From: Catenulispora sp. EB89
GTDB lineage: Bacteria > Actinomycetota > Actinomycetes > Streptomycetales > Catenulisporaceae
Length of the DNA: 64,000 nt
Direction of reading: 5' to 3'
Assembly: GCF_041261445.1 (NCBI RefSeq)
Contig: NZ_JBGCCU010000010.1
Span: 248,001 to 312,000 of the forward strand
This document shows positions 9,036-17,019 of this stretch, piece by piece. The stretch's first letter is position 1. Each line of letters starts with the position of its first letter. Both the position numbers and the translations under genes were made by a program. Under the pieces are notes generated by a model. It was not told the origin of the DNA. It did no database searches and saw only the letters and a list, made by a program, of their open reading frames with translations.

Positions 9036-9706
9036 GCGGGATCCTCGACCTCGGGTTCGCCCGGCTCGATCTCGGCCGCGAGGAGCGGCAGGGGCTGCCG
9101 GAGGTCGTGTACGGCCCGGGGAAGACCGCGGATCAGATCGCTGCCATCGTCGCCGCGCTGTTGGCGAACAACACCGGTCCGGTGCTGGCCACGAGGGTCG
9201 CGCCGGACGTCGCGGAGCTCGTTCTGGACCACGTGCCCGACGGTGCGCATGAGCCCGAGGCGCGGCTGCTGGTCTGGCGGCCGGCGACCGTCGGGGACTT
9301 CCGGGTCGCGGTCGTCGCGGCCGGGACCTCCGATCGCCCGGTCGCGATGGAAGCCGCCGCGGTCGCCGGTGCGATCGGGTTGAGCATCGCGGCCGTCCAC
9401 GACGTCGGCGTCGCGGGGCTCGACCGGATCCTTCAGGTCCGCGACCAGCTGCGATCGCAGGACGCGGTGATCGTCGTCGCCGGGATGGAAGGGGCGCTGG
9501 CCAGCGTCGTCGGCGGCCTGGTGCGCTGCCCGGTGATCGCGGTCCCGACGTCCACCGGCTACGGCGCCGCCCTGGAAGGGGTCACCGCGCTGCTGGCGAT
9601 GCTCAGCTCCTGCGCGGCTGGGCTCACCGTGGTCAACATCGACTCCGGATTCGGCGCCGCGATGGCCGCCCACCGGCTCGCCCGCGTACTGGAGGACCGT
9701 CGGTGA
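9032..9706 (+). CDS. larB: LarB, nicotinic acid adenine dinucleotide carboxylase/hydrolase for the nickel-pincer cofactor
   Basis: 224 residues from the GTG at 9032, which overlaps the larA stop (GTGA) and gives the usual length. The C-terminal half is PurE/NCAIR-mutase-like (AVVAAGTSDRPVAMEAA, VVAGMEGALASVVGG, VPTSTGYG). LarB carboxylates the pyridinium ring of NaAD and releases AMP, the first step of pincer synthesis. The N-terminal part has the LarB-specific L-G-R-E-E-R-Q-G-LPEVVYGPGKT region. Translational coupling to larA and larC is likely. Confidence 0.93.
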   Translation: MSGILDLGFARLDLGREERQGLPEVVYGPGKTADQIAAIVAALLANNTGPVLATRVAPDVAELVLDHVPDGAHEPEARLLVWRPATVGDFRVAVVAAGTSDRPVAMEAAAVAGAIGLSIAAVHDVGVAGLDRILQVRDQLRSQDAVIVVAGMEGALASVVGGLVRCPVIAVPTSTGYGAALEGVTALLAMLSSCAAGLTVVNIDSGFGAAMAAHRLARVLEDRR

Positions 9707-10890
9707 TCTGCTGGATCAACCCCTTCACCGGCCTGGCCGGCGACATGCTGCTGGCCGCGCTGCTCGACGCCGGCGCCCCGATCGAGCCGGTCCGGGCGGC
9801 CGTCGCGGCCACCGGGCTGACCGGCTGGGAGCTGACCGCCGAGCGGGTCAGCGAGCACGGGCTGGCCGCGACCCGCGTCCACGTCCGCGTCACCGACCAC
9901 GCCGTCGACCACGCCGTCGAACGCCGGGCCGCCGAGCTCATCGCGCTGGCCTCGGCAGCGGTGCCGCAGCCGGTCGCGGCGCGCGCCGTCGCCGCGTTGC
10001 AGGCGATCGCAGAGGTCGAAGCCCGGATCCACGACGCCGACCCGGCCTCCGTGCACCTGCACGAGCTCGGCGGACACGACACGATCGTGGACGTGGTCGG
10101 GGTCGCGGCGGCGATGCACGCGCTCGGCGTCGACGACGTCGTGTGCGCGCCGCTGCCGCTGGGCACGGGCCGCGTGCGGAGCGCGCACGGCGTGATCCCG
10201 GCTCCCGCTCCGGCCACGCTCGCACTGCTCACCGGGGCCGCGGTCATCGGGACCGACATCCCCGGCGAGACCGTGACCCCGACCGGCGCGGCGCTGCTGC
10301 GGGCGCTCGACGCGCGCTTCGATCCGGTTCCGGCGATGACGGTGCGCGCGACCGGGTACGGCGCGGGGACGCGGAGCCTCGCCGATCGGCCGAACGTCGT
10401 CGCCGTGACCCTCGGCGAGCGGCTGCGCGGCGGCGGCGGGGGCGGCGACGGTGGCGGTGGCGGTGACGTCGTGACCGTTCTGGAGACGAATCTGGATGAC
10501 GTGACCGGGGAGGTGCTGGGCCACGTCATCGCGCGCTCGCTGGAGGCCGGGGCGCTTGACGCGTGGGCGACTCCGGCGGTGATGAAGAAGGGGCGGCCGG
10601 GCCATGTCCTGCATCTGCTGGTCCGGCCGCAGGACCGCGACACGTTGCAGGAGCTGCTGTTCGTCGAGACCGGCACGCTCGGCGTCCGGCGCAGCACGGT
10701 CGATCGCATGGTGCTGCCACGGTGGTTCGAGACCGTGCACGTCGACGGCGTGCCGGTGAGTGTGAAGCACGGTCCGCACGGTGCCAAGCCGGAGCATGAC
10801 GACCTCGTCGTGGCCGCCGGCCGGCTGGGGCTGCCGGTGCGCGCCGTCGCTGAGCGTGCGATGCGACTTTCATCGGGGAGTGTTGCGTGA
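9703..10890 (+). CDS. larC: LarC, nickel insertase for the nickel-pincer cofactor
   Basis: 395 residues starting with GTG at 9703 (GTGA overlap with larB). LarC is a CTP-dependent cyclometallase that inserts nickel into the pincer ligand. The start ICWINPFTGLAGDMLLAAL is characteristic, as is VHLHELGGHDTIVDVVG. Many LarC genes have a programmed break between the N- and C-terminal parts; here both are in one continuous frame, joined by a Gly/Asp-rich linker near residues 245-260 where the break usually falls. Confidence 0.93.
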   Translation: MICWINPFTGLAGDMLLAALLDAGAPIEPVRAAVAATGLTGWELTAERVSEHGLAATRVHVRVTDHAVDHAVERRAAELIALASAAVPQPVAARAVAALQAIAEVEARIHDADPASVHLHELGGHDTIVDVVGVAAAMHALGVDDVVCAPLPLGTGRVRSAHGVIPAPAPATLALLTGAAVIGTDIPGETVTPTGAALLRALDARFDPVPAMTVRATGYGAGTRSLADRPNVVAVTLGERLRGGGGGGDGGGGGDVVTVLETNLDDVTGEVLGHVIARSLEAGALDAWATPAVMKKGRPGHVLHLLVRPQDRDTLQELLFVETGTLGVRRSTVDRMVLPRWFETVHVDGVPVSVKHGPHGAKPEHDDLVVAAGRLGLPVRAVAERAMRLSSGSVA

Positions 10891-11693
10891 GCGCCGCGGA
10901 TACGTTGCTCGACATCGTCGGTGGCTACGGCCGCCTCGCGGTCGCGTACTCCGGCGGGGCGGACTCAGCCCTCGTTCTTGCCGCCGCTGTGCGGGCGCTC
11001 GGGCCCGGCGAGGTGCTGGCGGTCACGGCGGTCTCGGAGAGCCTCGCGTCCGGCGAGCTCGATCCGGCGCGGGCGTTCGCCGCATCGCAGGGCGTGGAGC
11101 ACCTGACGCCCCGGACCCACGAACTGCGCAGCGCCGGCTACCGGGCCAACGGCCAGGACCGCTGCTACTTCTGCAAGTCCGAGGTTCTGGACACGATCGT
11201 CGCCCTCGCCACCGAACACGGCTTCGACCAGGTCGCCACCGGCACCAACGCCGACGACGCCGCCGACCGGTTCCGCCCGGGCATCGCCGCCGGCCGCGAA
11301 CGCGGCATCCGCACACCGCTGCTGGAGGCCGCGCTGACCAAGGCCGAGGTACGCGAGATCAGCCGCTCCTGGTCACTGCCCACCTGGAACAAGCCCGCCA
11401 CCCCCTGCCTGGCCAGCCGCATCCGCCACGGCATCGAGGTCACCCCGCACCGCCTGGCACGCGTCGACCGCGCCGAGACCGCACTGCGCGCCGTACTGGC
11501 GCAGGCCCGCATCCCGGTCACCGACCTACGGGTACGCGACCTCGGCACCTCGGCGCGCGTGGAGGTGCCCGCCGCCGACGTCGAGGCGGTCGCGGCGCTG
11601 CCCGGAGTGCGGGAGGCGGTCGAGGCCGCGGGCTTCGGGGCCGGGGGGTTCGAGGTGAGTGCGTTCCGGTCGGGGCGGCTGAACGTGGGCTGA
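10887..11693 (+). CDS. larE: LarE, ATP-dependent sulfur transferase for the nickel-pincer cofactor
   Basis: 268 residues from GTG 10887 (GTGA overlap with larC). It has the N-type ATP-pyrophosphatase loop SGGADS near residue 25 and the LarE sulfur-donor region PCLASR with Cys174, equivalent to Cys176 of the Lactobacillus protein, which gives up its own sulfur. A second cysteine pair, DRCYFCKSE, is also present. LarE thiolates the two carboxylates made by LarB. It closes the operon; no dedicated nickel transporter gene is visible nearby. Confidence 0.93.
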   Translation: MSAADTLLDIVGGYGRLAVAYSGGADSALVLAAAVRALGPGEVLAVTAVSESLASGELDPARAFAASQGVEHLTPRTHELRSAGYRANGQDRCYFCKSEVLDTIVALATEHGFDQVATGTNADDAADRFRPGIAAGRERGIRTPLLEAALTKAEVREISRSWSLPTWNKPATPCLASRIRHGIEVTPHRLARVDRAETALRAVLAQARIPVTDLRVRDLGTSARVEVPAADVEAVAALPGVREAVEAAGFGAGGFEVSAFRSGRLNVG

Positions 11694-11841
11694 CCAAAGC
11701 CCTCGCCGACTGCTCGGAATGCTCGCACACGCGCGCGGCGCTCCGAATCAGCAGTCTGACCAACTATCGGGGCGGTCGAAGTCGAAAACCCCAGTCGAAA
11801 ACCCCCAAAGGATCACCGCGGCGCCGCACTAGGGTTGATCC

Positions 11842-12432
11842 ATGACTGACAGGCTGGTGTGGATCGACTGCGAAATGACCGGGCTCGACCTGGACAAGGA
11901 CGCTCTGATCGAGGTGGCCGTGCTGGTCACGGACGCGGAGCTGAACGTTCTGGGGGACGGCATCGACGTGGTCGTGGCGCCGCCGGCCGACGCGCTTCCG
12001 GGACTGCTGGCCGGCATGGTCCAGGTGGTGCGGGAGATGCATACCGCGTCGGGGTTGCTGGCGGAGCTGGCCGGCGGGATTCCGATGGCCGAGGCGCAGG
12101 AGCGGGTCCTTGCTTACGTGCGCGAGCATGTGCCGGAGGCCGGTACGGCGCAGCTGGCGGGCAACTCGGTCGGCTTCGACCGGCGCTTCCTGGCTCGGGA
12201 CATGCCAGAGCTCGAACAGTATCTGCACTACCGGGTCGTCGACGTCACCTCGGTGGGCGAGCTGGCGCGCCGCTGGTATCCGAAGGTTCGCAGCAACTCG
12301 CCGAAGCGGACCGGCAATCACCGCGCGCTGGGCGATATCCGTGACTCCATTGCCGAGCTGCGGTACTACCGTGACGCGATCTTCGTCGCTCCGGCGGAGG
12401 CTTCGACTTCGGGATCTGCGTCGGCGGTGTAG
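11842..12432 (+). CDS. orn: Oligoribonuclease
   Basis: 196 residues. This DEDDh 3'-5' exoribonuclease degrades 2-5 nt RNA and linear cyclic-di-GMP product. WIDCEMTGLD carries the first Asp/Glu pair, AGNSVGFDRRF the second Asp, and GNHRALGDIRDSI the His and last Asp. Length and order are standard. The protein ends with a short Ser/Ala-rich tail. A palindromic operator for the next gene starts at the base right after its stop codon, so the GH12 promoter region begins immediately. Confidence 0.95.
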   Translation: MTDRLVWIDCEMTGLDLDKDALIEVAVLVTDAELNVLGDGIDVVVAPPADALPGLLAGMVQVVREMHTASGLLAELAGGIPMAEAQERVLAYVREHVPEAGTAQLAGNSVGFDRRFLARDMPELEQYLHYRVVDVTSVGELARRWYPKVRSNSPKRTGNHRALGDIRDSIAELRYYRDAIFVAPAEASTSGSASAV

Positions 12433-12446
12433 TCGAAGCGCTTCGA
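12433..12446. promoter_or_regulatory. LacI-type operator TCGAAGCGCTTCGA, copy 1, upstream of GH12
   Basis: A perfect 14-base palindrome with a central CG-centred GAAGCGCTTC core, the kind bound by LacI-family sugar regulators. It abuts the orn stop codon and lies 113 bases from an identical second copy. Confidence 0.75.
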
Positions 12447-12545
12447 ATTGTTCTCGTCGAATACGTGATTGCTGTTCGATGACTGATTCTTTACCGGCGC
12501 GTCCCCTGTGAGTGTCTTGACTCGTTGATGTAACGGGCTGATTAT

Positions 12546-12559
12546 TCGAAGCGCTTCGA
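12546..12559. promoter_or_regulatory. LacI-type operator TCGAAGCGCTTCGA, copy 2, upstream of GH12
   Basis: Identical to the site at 12433-12446 and 38 bases before the GH12 start. Two identical operators 113 bases apart would allow DNA looping by a tetrameric LacI protein. The window encodes one LacI protein, at 2062-3138. Confidence 0.78.
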
Positions 12560-12597
12560 CTTTCGTCCGCACCACTTCCCGAACCGGAGGCTTCGCC

Positions 12598-13317
12598 ATG
12601 GCAAAACTCCTCCCCACGTTCAACCGCCGGAGCGTGCTCGCCCTCACCGCGCTGCCCGCCGCGGTGGCGACCGTCGCGCTGGCGGCCGGCCCCGCGCAGG
12701 CGGCCACGTGGTCCTCCTCGGACAAGTTCGCGTCGTGGAACAACAACGGCTACACGCTCTACAACGACGTGTGGGGCGGCGGCGCCGGGCCGCAGACGAT
12801 CTGGGCGAACTCCGCCAGCAACTGGGGCGTGTGGTCGAACCAGCCCAACACCGGCGGCATCAAGTCCTACCCCAACGTCAGCAAGTGGGTCGGCACGCCG
12901 ATCAACTCGCTGCACTCGGTCACGTCCGGCTACTCCGTCTCCGTGCCGTCCTCCGGCGCGTTCGAGAGCGCGTACGACATCTGGGACTCGTCGAACGCGG
13001 ACGAGATCATGGTGTGGCTCAACAAAACCGGCGCCATCGGCCCGATCGGCTCCTACGTCACCAACGTCTCGGTCGGCGGCTACAACTTCAACGTGTACAA
13101 GGGCTGGAACGGCTCCAACAACGTCTACTCCTTCCTCAACACCGGCTACTCCACCTCCGGCACGGTCGACATCCTCGCCGTCCTGAAGTGGCTGGAGAAC
13201 TCCCAGCACTGGATCGGCAACGTCACCCTCGGCAACGTGCAATTCGGCTGGGAGATCACCTCGTCGAGCGGCGGCATGAACTTCCAGGTGAACAACTACT
13301 GGGTGTCAGCTTCCTGA
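12598..13317 (+). CDS. Secreted GH12 beta-glucanase (endoglucanase/xyloglucanase)
   Basis: 239 residues. The signal peptide has paired arginines before the hydrophobic core (FNRRSVLALTALP, ending near AQA), so Tat export is possible. The rest is a single GH12 jelly roll: YNDVWGGG, the nucleophile region DEIMVWLN (Glu136) and the acid/base region FGWEITS (Glu219), with a retaining mechanism. There is no binding module. GH12 enzymes cut cellulose, xyloglucan or mixed-linkage glucan. CCGGAGG precedes the ATG. Regulation through the two TCGAAGCGCTTCGA sites is likely. The stop is 10 bases from the convergent GH27 gene. Confidence 0.93.
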   Translation: MAKLLPTFNRRSVLALTALPAAVATVALAAGPAQAATWSSSDKFASWNNNGYTLYNDVWGGGAGPQTIWANSASNWGVWSNQPNTGGIKSYPNVSKWVGTPINSLHSVTSGYSVSVPSSGAFESAYDIWDSSNADEIMVWLNKTGAIGPIGSYVTNVSVGGYNFNVYKGWNGSNNVYSFLNTGYSTSGTVDILAVLKWLENSQHWIGNVTLGNVQFGWEITSSSGGMNFQVNNYWVSAS

Positions 13318-13327
13318 GACATCCCAC

Positions 13328-14983
13328 TCAGCTGAGCGTCCACTGCTGATTGCTCTGGCCGTTGCACGTCCACAACTCCACGGGAGTCCCGGCGGCGGTC
13401 CCGGCTCCCGTGACGTCCAGGCACAGCCCGGACTGCACTCCGGTGATGGTCCCGTTGCCGTTGACGAGCCACTGCTGGTTCGTCTGCCCGTTGCAGGTCC
13501 AGATGATCACCTTGGTGCCCGGGCTGCTGCCCTGGTTGTTCGCGTCCAGGCACATCTGGCCGCTCCCGGAGTAGACCGCAAGCTGGTTGCCGCTGGTGTG
13601 CGTGAAGACCTGGTTCGCGCCGCCGGAGCAAGCGTTGACGTCCAGCTGCGTGCCGCCGGCGGTGGAGCTGTTCGGCACGTCCAGGCACTTGCCGGCACCG
13701 ACGGCGTGCACCTCGCCGGCGCCCGATCCGCCGCCCCCGCCGCCCCCGCCGCTGGTGCCGCCGGCGACGCGGAGCATGACGGTCGCGTGTCCGGGGACCG
13801 AGGCGCTGATCGCGCCGGTGGTGGTCGATGTCGCGCCGGTCCACAGGTCGGTCAGGGTGTAGCTGCCGGCGCCGGTCTTGCCGATCGCCGTAGCCGAGGT
13901 GGCGATGGTGGCGGTGCCGCTGTTCTCGTTGAACAGCGCGACGGAGACGTCGCCGTTGGCCAGCGGCTTGGCCAGCACGTCCAGGCCGCCGGAGGAGGAG
14001 ACCTCAGTGCCCTGTTTCCCGAGTGAGTCCTGGTCGACTGCGATCACGCGGGTGTTGGTGAGGATGCCGAGCGTTGTCGAGTTGGCGTTGGCGACGTTGG
14101 TCCCGGAGATCAGCGGTGCGGCCATCTCCGACCACAGGCTGAACTCGCTCTGGTCTTCGGTGGCGGACATGCCGTTGCCGACTTCCAGCATGTCCGGGTC
14201 GTTCCAGGCGCCGGGGCCGGCGGAGGAGGCCAGGCCCACGTTGTTGTGGAAGTTCGACAGCATGCTGCCGAAGCTGGCGTTGATGTCGCCGGTGGTGCGC
14301 CAGGAGTTCCCGACGCTGGGACCCCAGCTCCACGGGTTCTGGAAGCCCCAGTCGCACAGGCTGAACAGGATCGGCCGGCCGGTCGCGGCGAGCGCGTCGC
14401 GCATCGTGGTGTAGCGGCTCTGGGCGCTGGGCCCGCCGTTGCTGGTCTGGTTGACGCCGTCGGAGTAGCAGTTGTCGTACTTAAGGTAGTCCACGCCCCA
14501 GGACGCGAACGAGTTCGCGTCGGTCTGCTCGTGGCCGAGGCTGCCCGGGAAACCGGCGCAGGTCATGGTGCCGGCGTCCTCGTAAATGCCCAGCTTCAGG
14601 CCCAGGGAGTGGACGTAGGCGGCGGTGCCGGAGATCCCGTCGGGGAACTTGGCGGGGTCCGGGACGAGGTGCCCGGAGGAGTCGCGGTTGTGGGTGAGCC
14701 AGCAGTCGTCGATGTTGACGTAGCTGTACCCGGCCGCCTGCATGCCGTCGGTGTGCATGGCCAGCGCCGTGGACTTGATCAGGGACTCCGACACGTTGCA
14801 GCCGTAGGCGTTCCAGTCGTTGAACCCCATCTGCGGCGTCAGCGCCAGGTTGTTGCCGAGCGCCTGAGCCTGCGGCGCCGAGACGGAGAACACCGTCAGC
14901 GGGCCGGCGGTCAAGCTCAGGGCTACGGCCAGGACGCCGCGCCACAGGCGCCGCGCCATGGTCGAGCGGTGGTTCGAGAACAT
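13328..14983 (-). CDS. Secreted GH27 alpha-galactosidase with C-terminal ricin-type lectin domain
   Basis: 551 residues from the ATG at 14983, chosen because GAGGAGGT sits just upstream and the signal peptide then starts properly (MFSNHRSTMARRLWRGVLAVALS). The catalytic domain has TPQMGFNDWNAYGC, NIDDCW, the nucleophile motif YLKYDNC and acid/base region WRTTGDI, all typical of GH27. A Gly-rich linker leads to a ricin-type trefoil (~residues 425-551) with CLDV..Q-x-W repeats. It removes alpha-galactosyl groups from galactomannan or raffinose-type sugars. It converges with the GH12 gene. Confidence 0.94.
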   Translation of the reverse strand: MFSNHRSTMARRLWRGVLAVALSLTAGPLTVFSVSAPQAQALGNNLALTPQMGFNDWNAYGCNVSESLIKSTALAMHTDGMQAAGYSYVNIDDCWLTHNRDSSGHLVPDPAKFPDGISGTAAYVHSLGLKLGIYEDAGTMTCAGFPGSLGHEQTDANSFASWGVDYLKYDNCYSDGVNQTSNGGPSAQSRYTTMRDALAATGRPILFSLCDWGFQNPWSWGPSVGNSWRTTGDINASFGSMLSNFHNNVGLASSAGPGAWNDPDMLEVGNGMSATEDQSEFSLWSEMAAPLISGTNVANANSTTLGILTNTRVIAVDQDSLGKQGTEVSSSGGLDVLAKPLANGDVSVALFNENSGTATIATSATAIGKTGAGSYTLTDLWTGATSTTTGAISASVPGHATVMLRVAGGTSGGGGGGGGSGAGEVHAVGAGKCLDVPNSSTAGGTQLDVNACSGGANQVFTHTSGNQLAVYSGSGQMCLDANNQGSSPGTKVIIWTCNGQTNQQWLVNGNGTITGVQSGLCLDVTGAGTAAGTPVELWTCNGQSNQQWTLS

Positions 14984-15104
14984 CCGGGACCTCCTCGATT
15001 TCGTCGTCATCGCGGAGGTGAAGCTGCCAAGCGCACAGTCGGACCGCAAGGGTGGTGCGGGCGGCTCTCGGTGGGCTCAAAGGATGGAGCAGGTCAGCGC
15101 GTTG

Positions 15105-15590
15105 CTACGGACGGGAGGCGGCGGGAAGAGTATGAAACATTCCAAGATTCCGCGCCGAACCGGCGTCCGCTTCGTCGGCCAGGCGGCCGAGCAGCGCCGC
15201 CAACTCGGCACCGGCGTCCGTCGGAAGCGGCACGTCCGCCTGCGCGTCGGCCAGCGCCGCGGCGAGCCGGGCGTGCAGTTCGCGGCCGCGGTCGGCGGCG
15301 TGGACCAGGACGCGGCGCCGGTCCGCGGGGTCGGGGTGCCGGTAGACGAGGTTGTCGGTGACGAGCCGGTCGACCAGCTTGGTGGCGGTCGGCGCGGGCA
15401 GCAGCGCGTGCTCGGCGAGCTCGGACATGGTGTGGCCGGCTCCGTCGGCGAGCAGGTTGAGCACCCGCCACTGCTCGATCGAGCAGTCCTGGCCTTGCGC
15501 CCGCAGGACGGCCGCCTGGCGGCGGACCGCGTGGTGCTCGGCCACGCTCAGCAGGTGCACGAGGTCGCGCCGGGGTCCGGTGCCGGTCAT
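15105..15590 (-). CDS. MarR-family transcriptional regulator
   Basis: 161 residues. Winged-helix core: CSIEQWRVLNLLADGAGHTMSELAEHALLP with T-x-x-x-L-V-D-R-L and the wing R-H-x-D-P-A-D-R-R-R-V-L-V. MarR proteins usually repress stress, efflux or catabolic genes and respond to small aromatics. It is alone on its strand between GH27 and the amide-binding-like gene; its target is not evident. Confidence 0.88.
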   Translation of the reverse strand: MTGTGPRRDLVHLLSVAEHHAVRRQAAVLRAQGQDCSIEQWRVLNLLADGAGHTMSELAEHALLPAPTATKLVDRLVTDNLVYRHPDPADRRRVLVHAADRGRELHARLAAALADAQADVPLPTDAGAELAALLGRLADEADAGSARNLGMFHTLPAASRP

Positions 15591-15734
15591 CGGTTCGCCC
15601 TTCCTGATCGGTTCGCGGGGTGCTGCGGGCTGGACGGACAGGCCCGGTGCCGGTCAGGATGGCAGCGCCCGACGTTCAGCGTCGAACCGTGGCGCGCGCC
15701 GTGGTGCCCCAGCCGCCCCGGCTCGAGCCCCGGC

Positions 15735-15763
15735 TCCAGTCCCAGTCCCAGTCCCAGTCCCAG
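15735..15763. repeat. Hexamer tandem repeat (CCCAGT), about 4.8 copies
   Basis: A short direct repeat in the 268-base gap between marR and the amide-binding-like gene. It is embedded in C-rich sequence (15700-15800) with no convincing gene; the Leu/Gly reading frame across it is taken as a by-product of the repeat. Confidence 0.8.
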
Positions 15764-15858
15764 CCTGAGCTCCAGTCCCAGCCGAAGCCCCGTCCGCCGC
15801 CGCACCCTCACCATGGTCCGTATCCTCGCATCCCCGCATCCGTCACCGAGGTGGTCGC

Positions 15859-16920
15859 TTGTCCCGCATGTCGCGCGAGGAGCTGACAGTGGCCCTCGTG
15901 ATCCCGCTGTCCGGACCCGCGGGCGTCTTCGGCCCCTCCTGCGAGCTGTCGGCGCGGCTGGCGGTCAGCGAACTCAACGACACCGGCGGAGTGCTCGGCC
16001 GACGGCTGCGACTCCTGCCGGTGGACGGCGGCGGACCGCCGGAGCGGGTCGCGGCCGAGGTCGAGGCGCTGGTCGCGATCGGCGCCGTGGACGCGGTCGT
16101 GGGCTGGCACATCTCGGCGGTGCGGAAGGTGCTCGCGCCGCGCATCGCCGGCCGCGTGCCGTACGTCTACACCGCGCAGTACGAGGGCGGCGAGCGGACG
16201 CCCGGCGTCTTCGTGACCGGCGAGACCCCGGCGCGTCAGCTTCTTCCGGCGATGCGGCTGCTCGCCGGGTCGCACGGCGTACGCCGCTGGTTCGTGGTCG
16301 GCAACGACTACGTGTGGCCGCGTGCGACGGCGCGCGCCGCGCTGAGGTACGCGCGCGCCTGTGGAGGAAGCGTCTGCGGCCAGGAGTTCGTCGCGCTCGG
16401 CACCGAGGACTACAGCGGCGTGCTCCGTGCGATCGAGCGCAGCGCGGCGGATGCCGTCCTGATGCTGCTGATCGGCGCGGACGCGGTCCACTTCAACCGG
16501 GCCTACGCGTCCTTCGGCCTGCATCACCGTGCTCTGCGACTGAGCACGCACATGGACGAGAACATGCTGATGGCCACCGGCGCCGCGGCCACCGAGAACC
16601 TGTGGGCGGCCGCCGGCTACTTCGAAACCCTCGCCACCGCCGAGAGCCTGGACTTCAGCGGACGCTACGCGGCGCGCTTCGGCACGCAGGCGCCGGTGCT
16701 CAGCAGCCTGGGGGAGTCCTGCTACGAGGGCGTCCGGCTGCTGGCGGCGCTGGTCGGACGGGCTCACAGCCTGGACGTCCGCACCCTGCTTCGCGCGGGA
16801 CGGGCCGCGGTGTACGAGGGCCCGCGGGGCACGGTCCGGCTGCACGGCAACCATGTGGAGCAACCCATCTATCTGGCGAGGGCCGACGCCTTCGACTTCG
16901 ACATCGTCGCGCAACTGTAG
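15859..16920 (+). CDS. Amide/urea-binding protein of the AmiC/UrtA/FmdD type, without signal peptide
   Basis: 353 residues from TTG 15859, supported by GAGGTGG five bases upstream; an ATG at 15868 is the alternative. The fold is type I periplasmic-binding: ALVIPLSGPAGVFGPSCELSARLAVSELN, then VDAVVGWHISAVRKVLAP and YVYTAQYEGGE, which match urea and short-chain-amide binding proteins. The N-terminus shows no signal peptide or lipobox, so it is probably cytoplasmic, as AmiC is, rather than the binding protein of an ABC importer; no ABC genes are nearby. It precedes an NCS1 permease and urease genes, so sensing urea or an amide for nitrogen control is a reasonable inference. Confidence 0.75.
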   Translation: MSRMSREELTVALVIPLSGPAGVFGPSCELSARLAVSELNDTGGVLGRRLRLLPVDGGGPPERVAAEVEALVAIGAVDAVVGWHISAVRKVLAPRIAGRVPYVYTAQYEGGERTPGVFVTGETPARQLLPAMRLLAGSHGVRRWFVVGNDYVWPRATARAALRYARACGGSVCGQEFVALGTEDYSGVLRAIERSAADAVLMLLIGADAVHFNRAYASFGLHHRALRLSTHMDENMLMATGAAATENLWAAAGYFETLATAESLDFSGRYAARFGTQAPVLSSLGESCYEGVRLLAALVGRAHSLDVRTLLRAGRAAVYEGPRGTVRLHGNHVEQPIYLARADAFDFDIVAQL

Positions 16921-17019
16921 ACCGGTGCAGGGCCGGAATACCCCGTCGCAGAAATAATTTCTCTGTGAAGTAACACTGCGTAACACGATCTCAACACCCG
17001 CGCACCAGGCTCAACCGGC

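Noticed and set aside
15587-15814. Minus-strand frame ending in an ATGA overlap with marR, possible small upstream protein
   Set aside because: Its Leu/Gly/Glu content comes from the hexamer repeat at 15735-15763; no family resemblance and no credible ribosome site.
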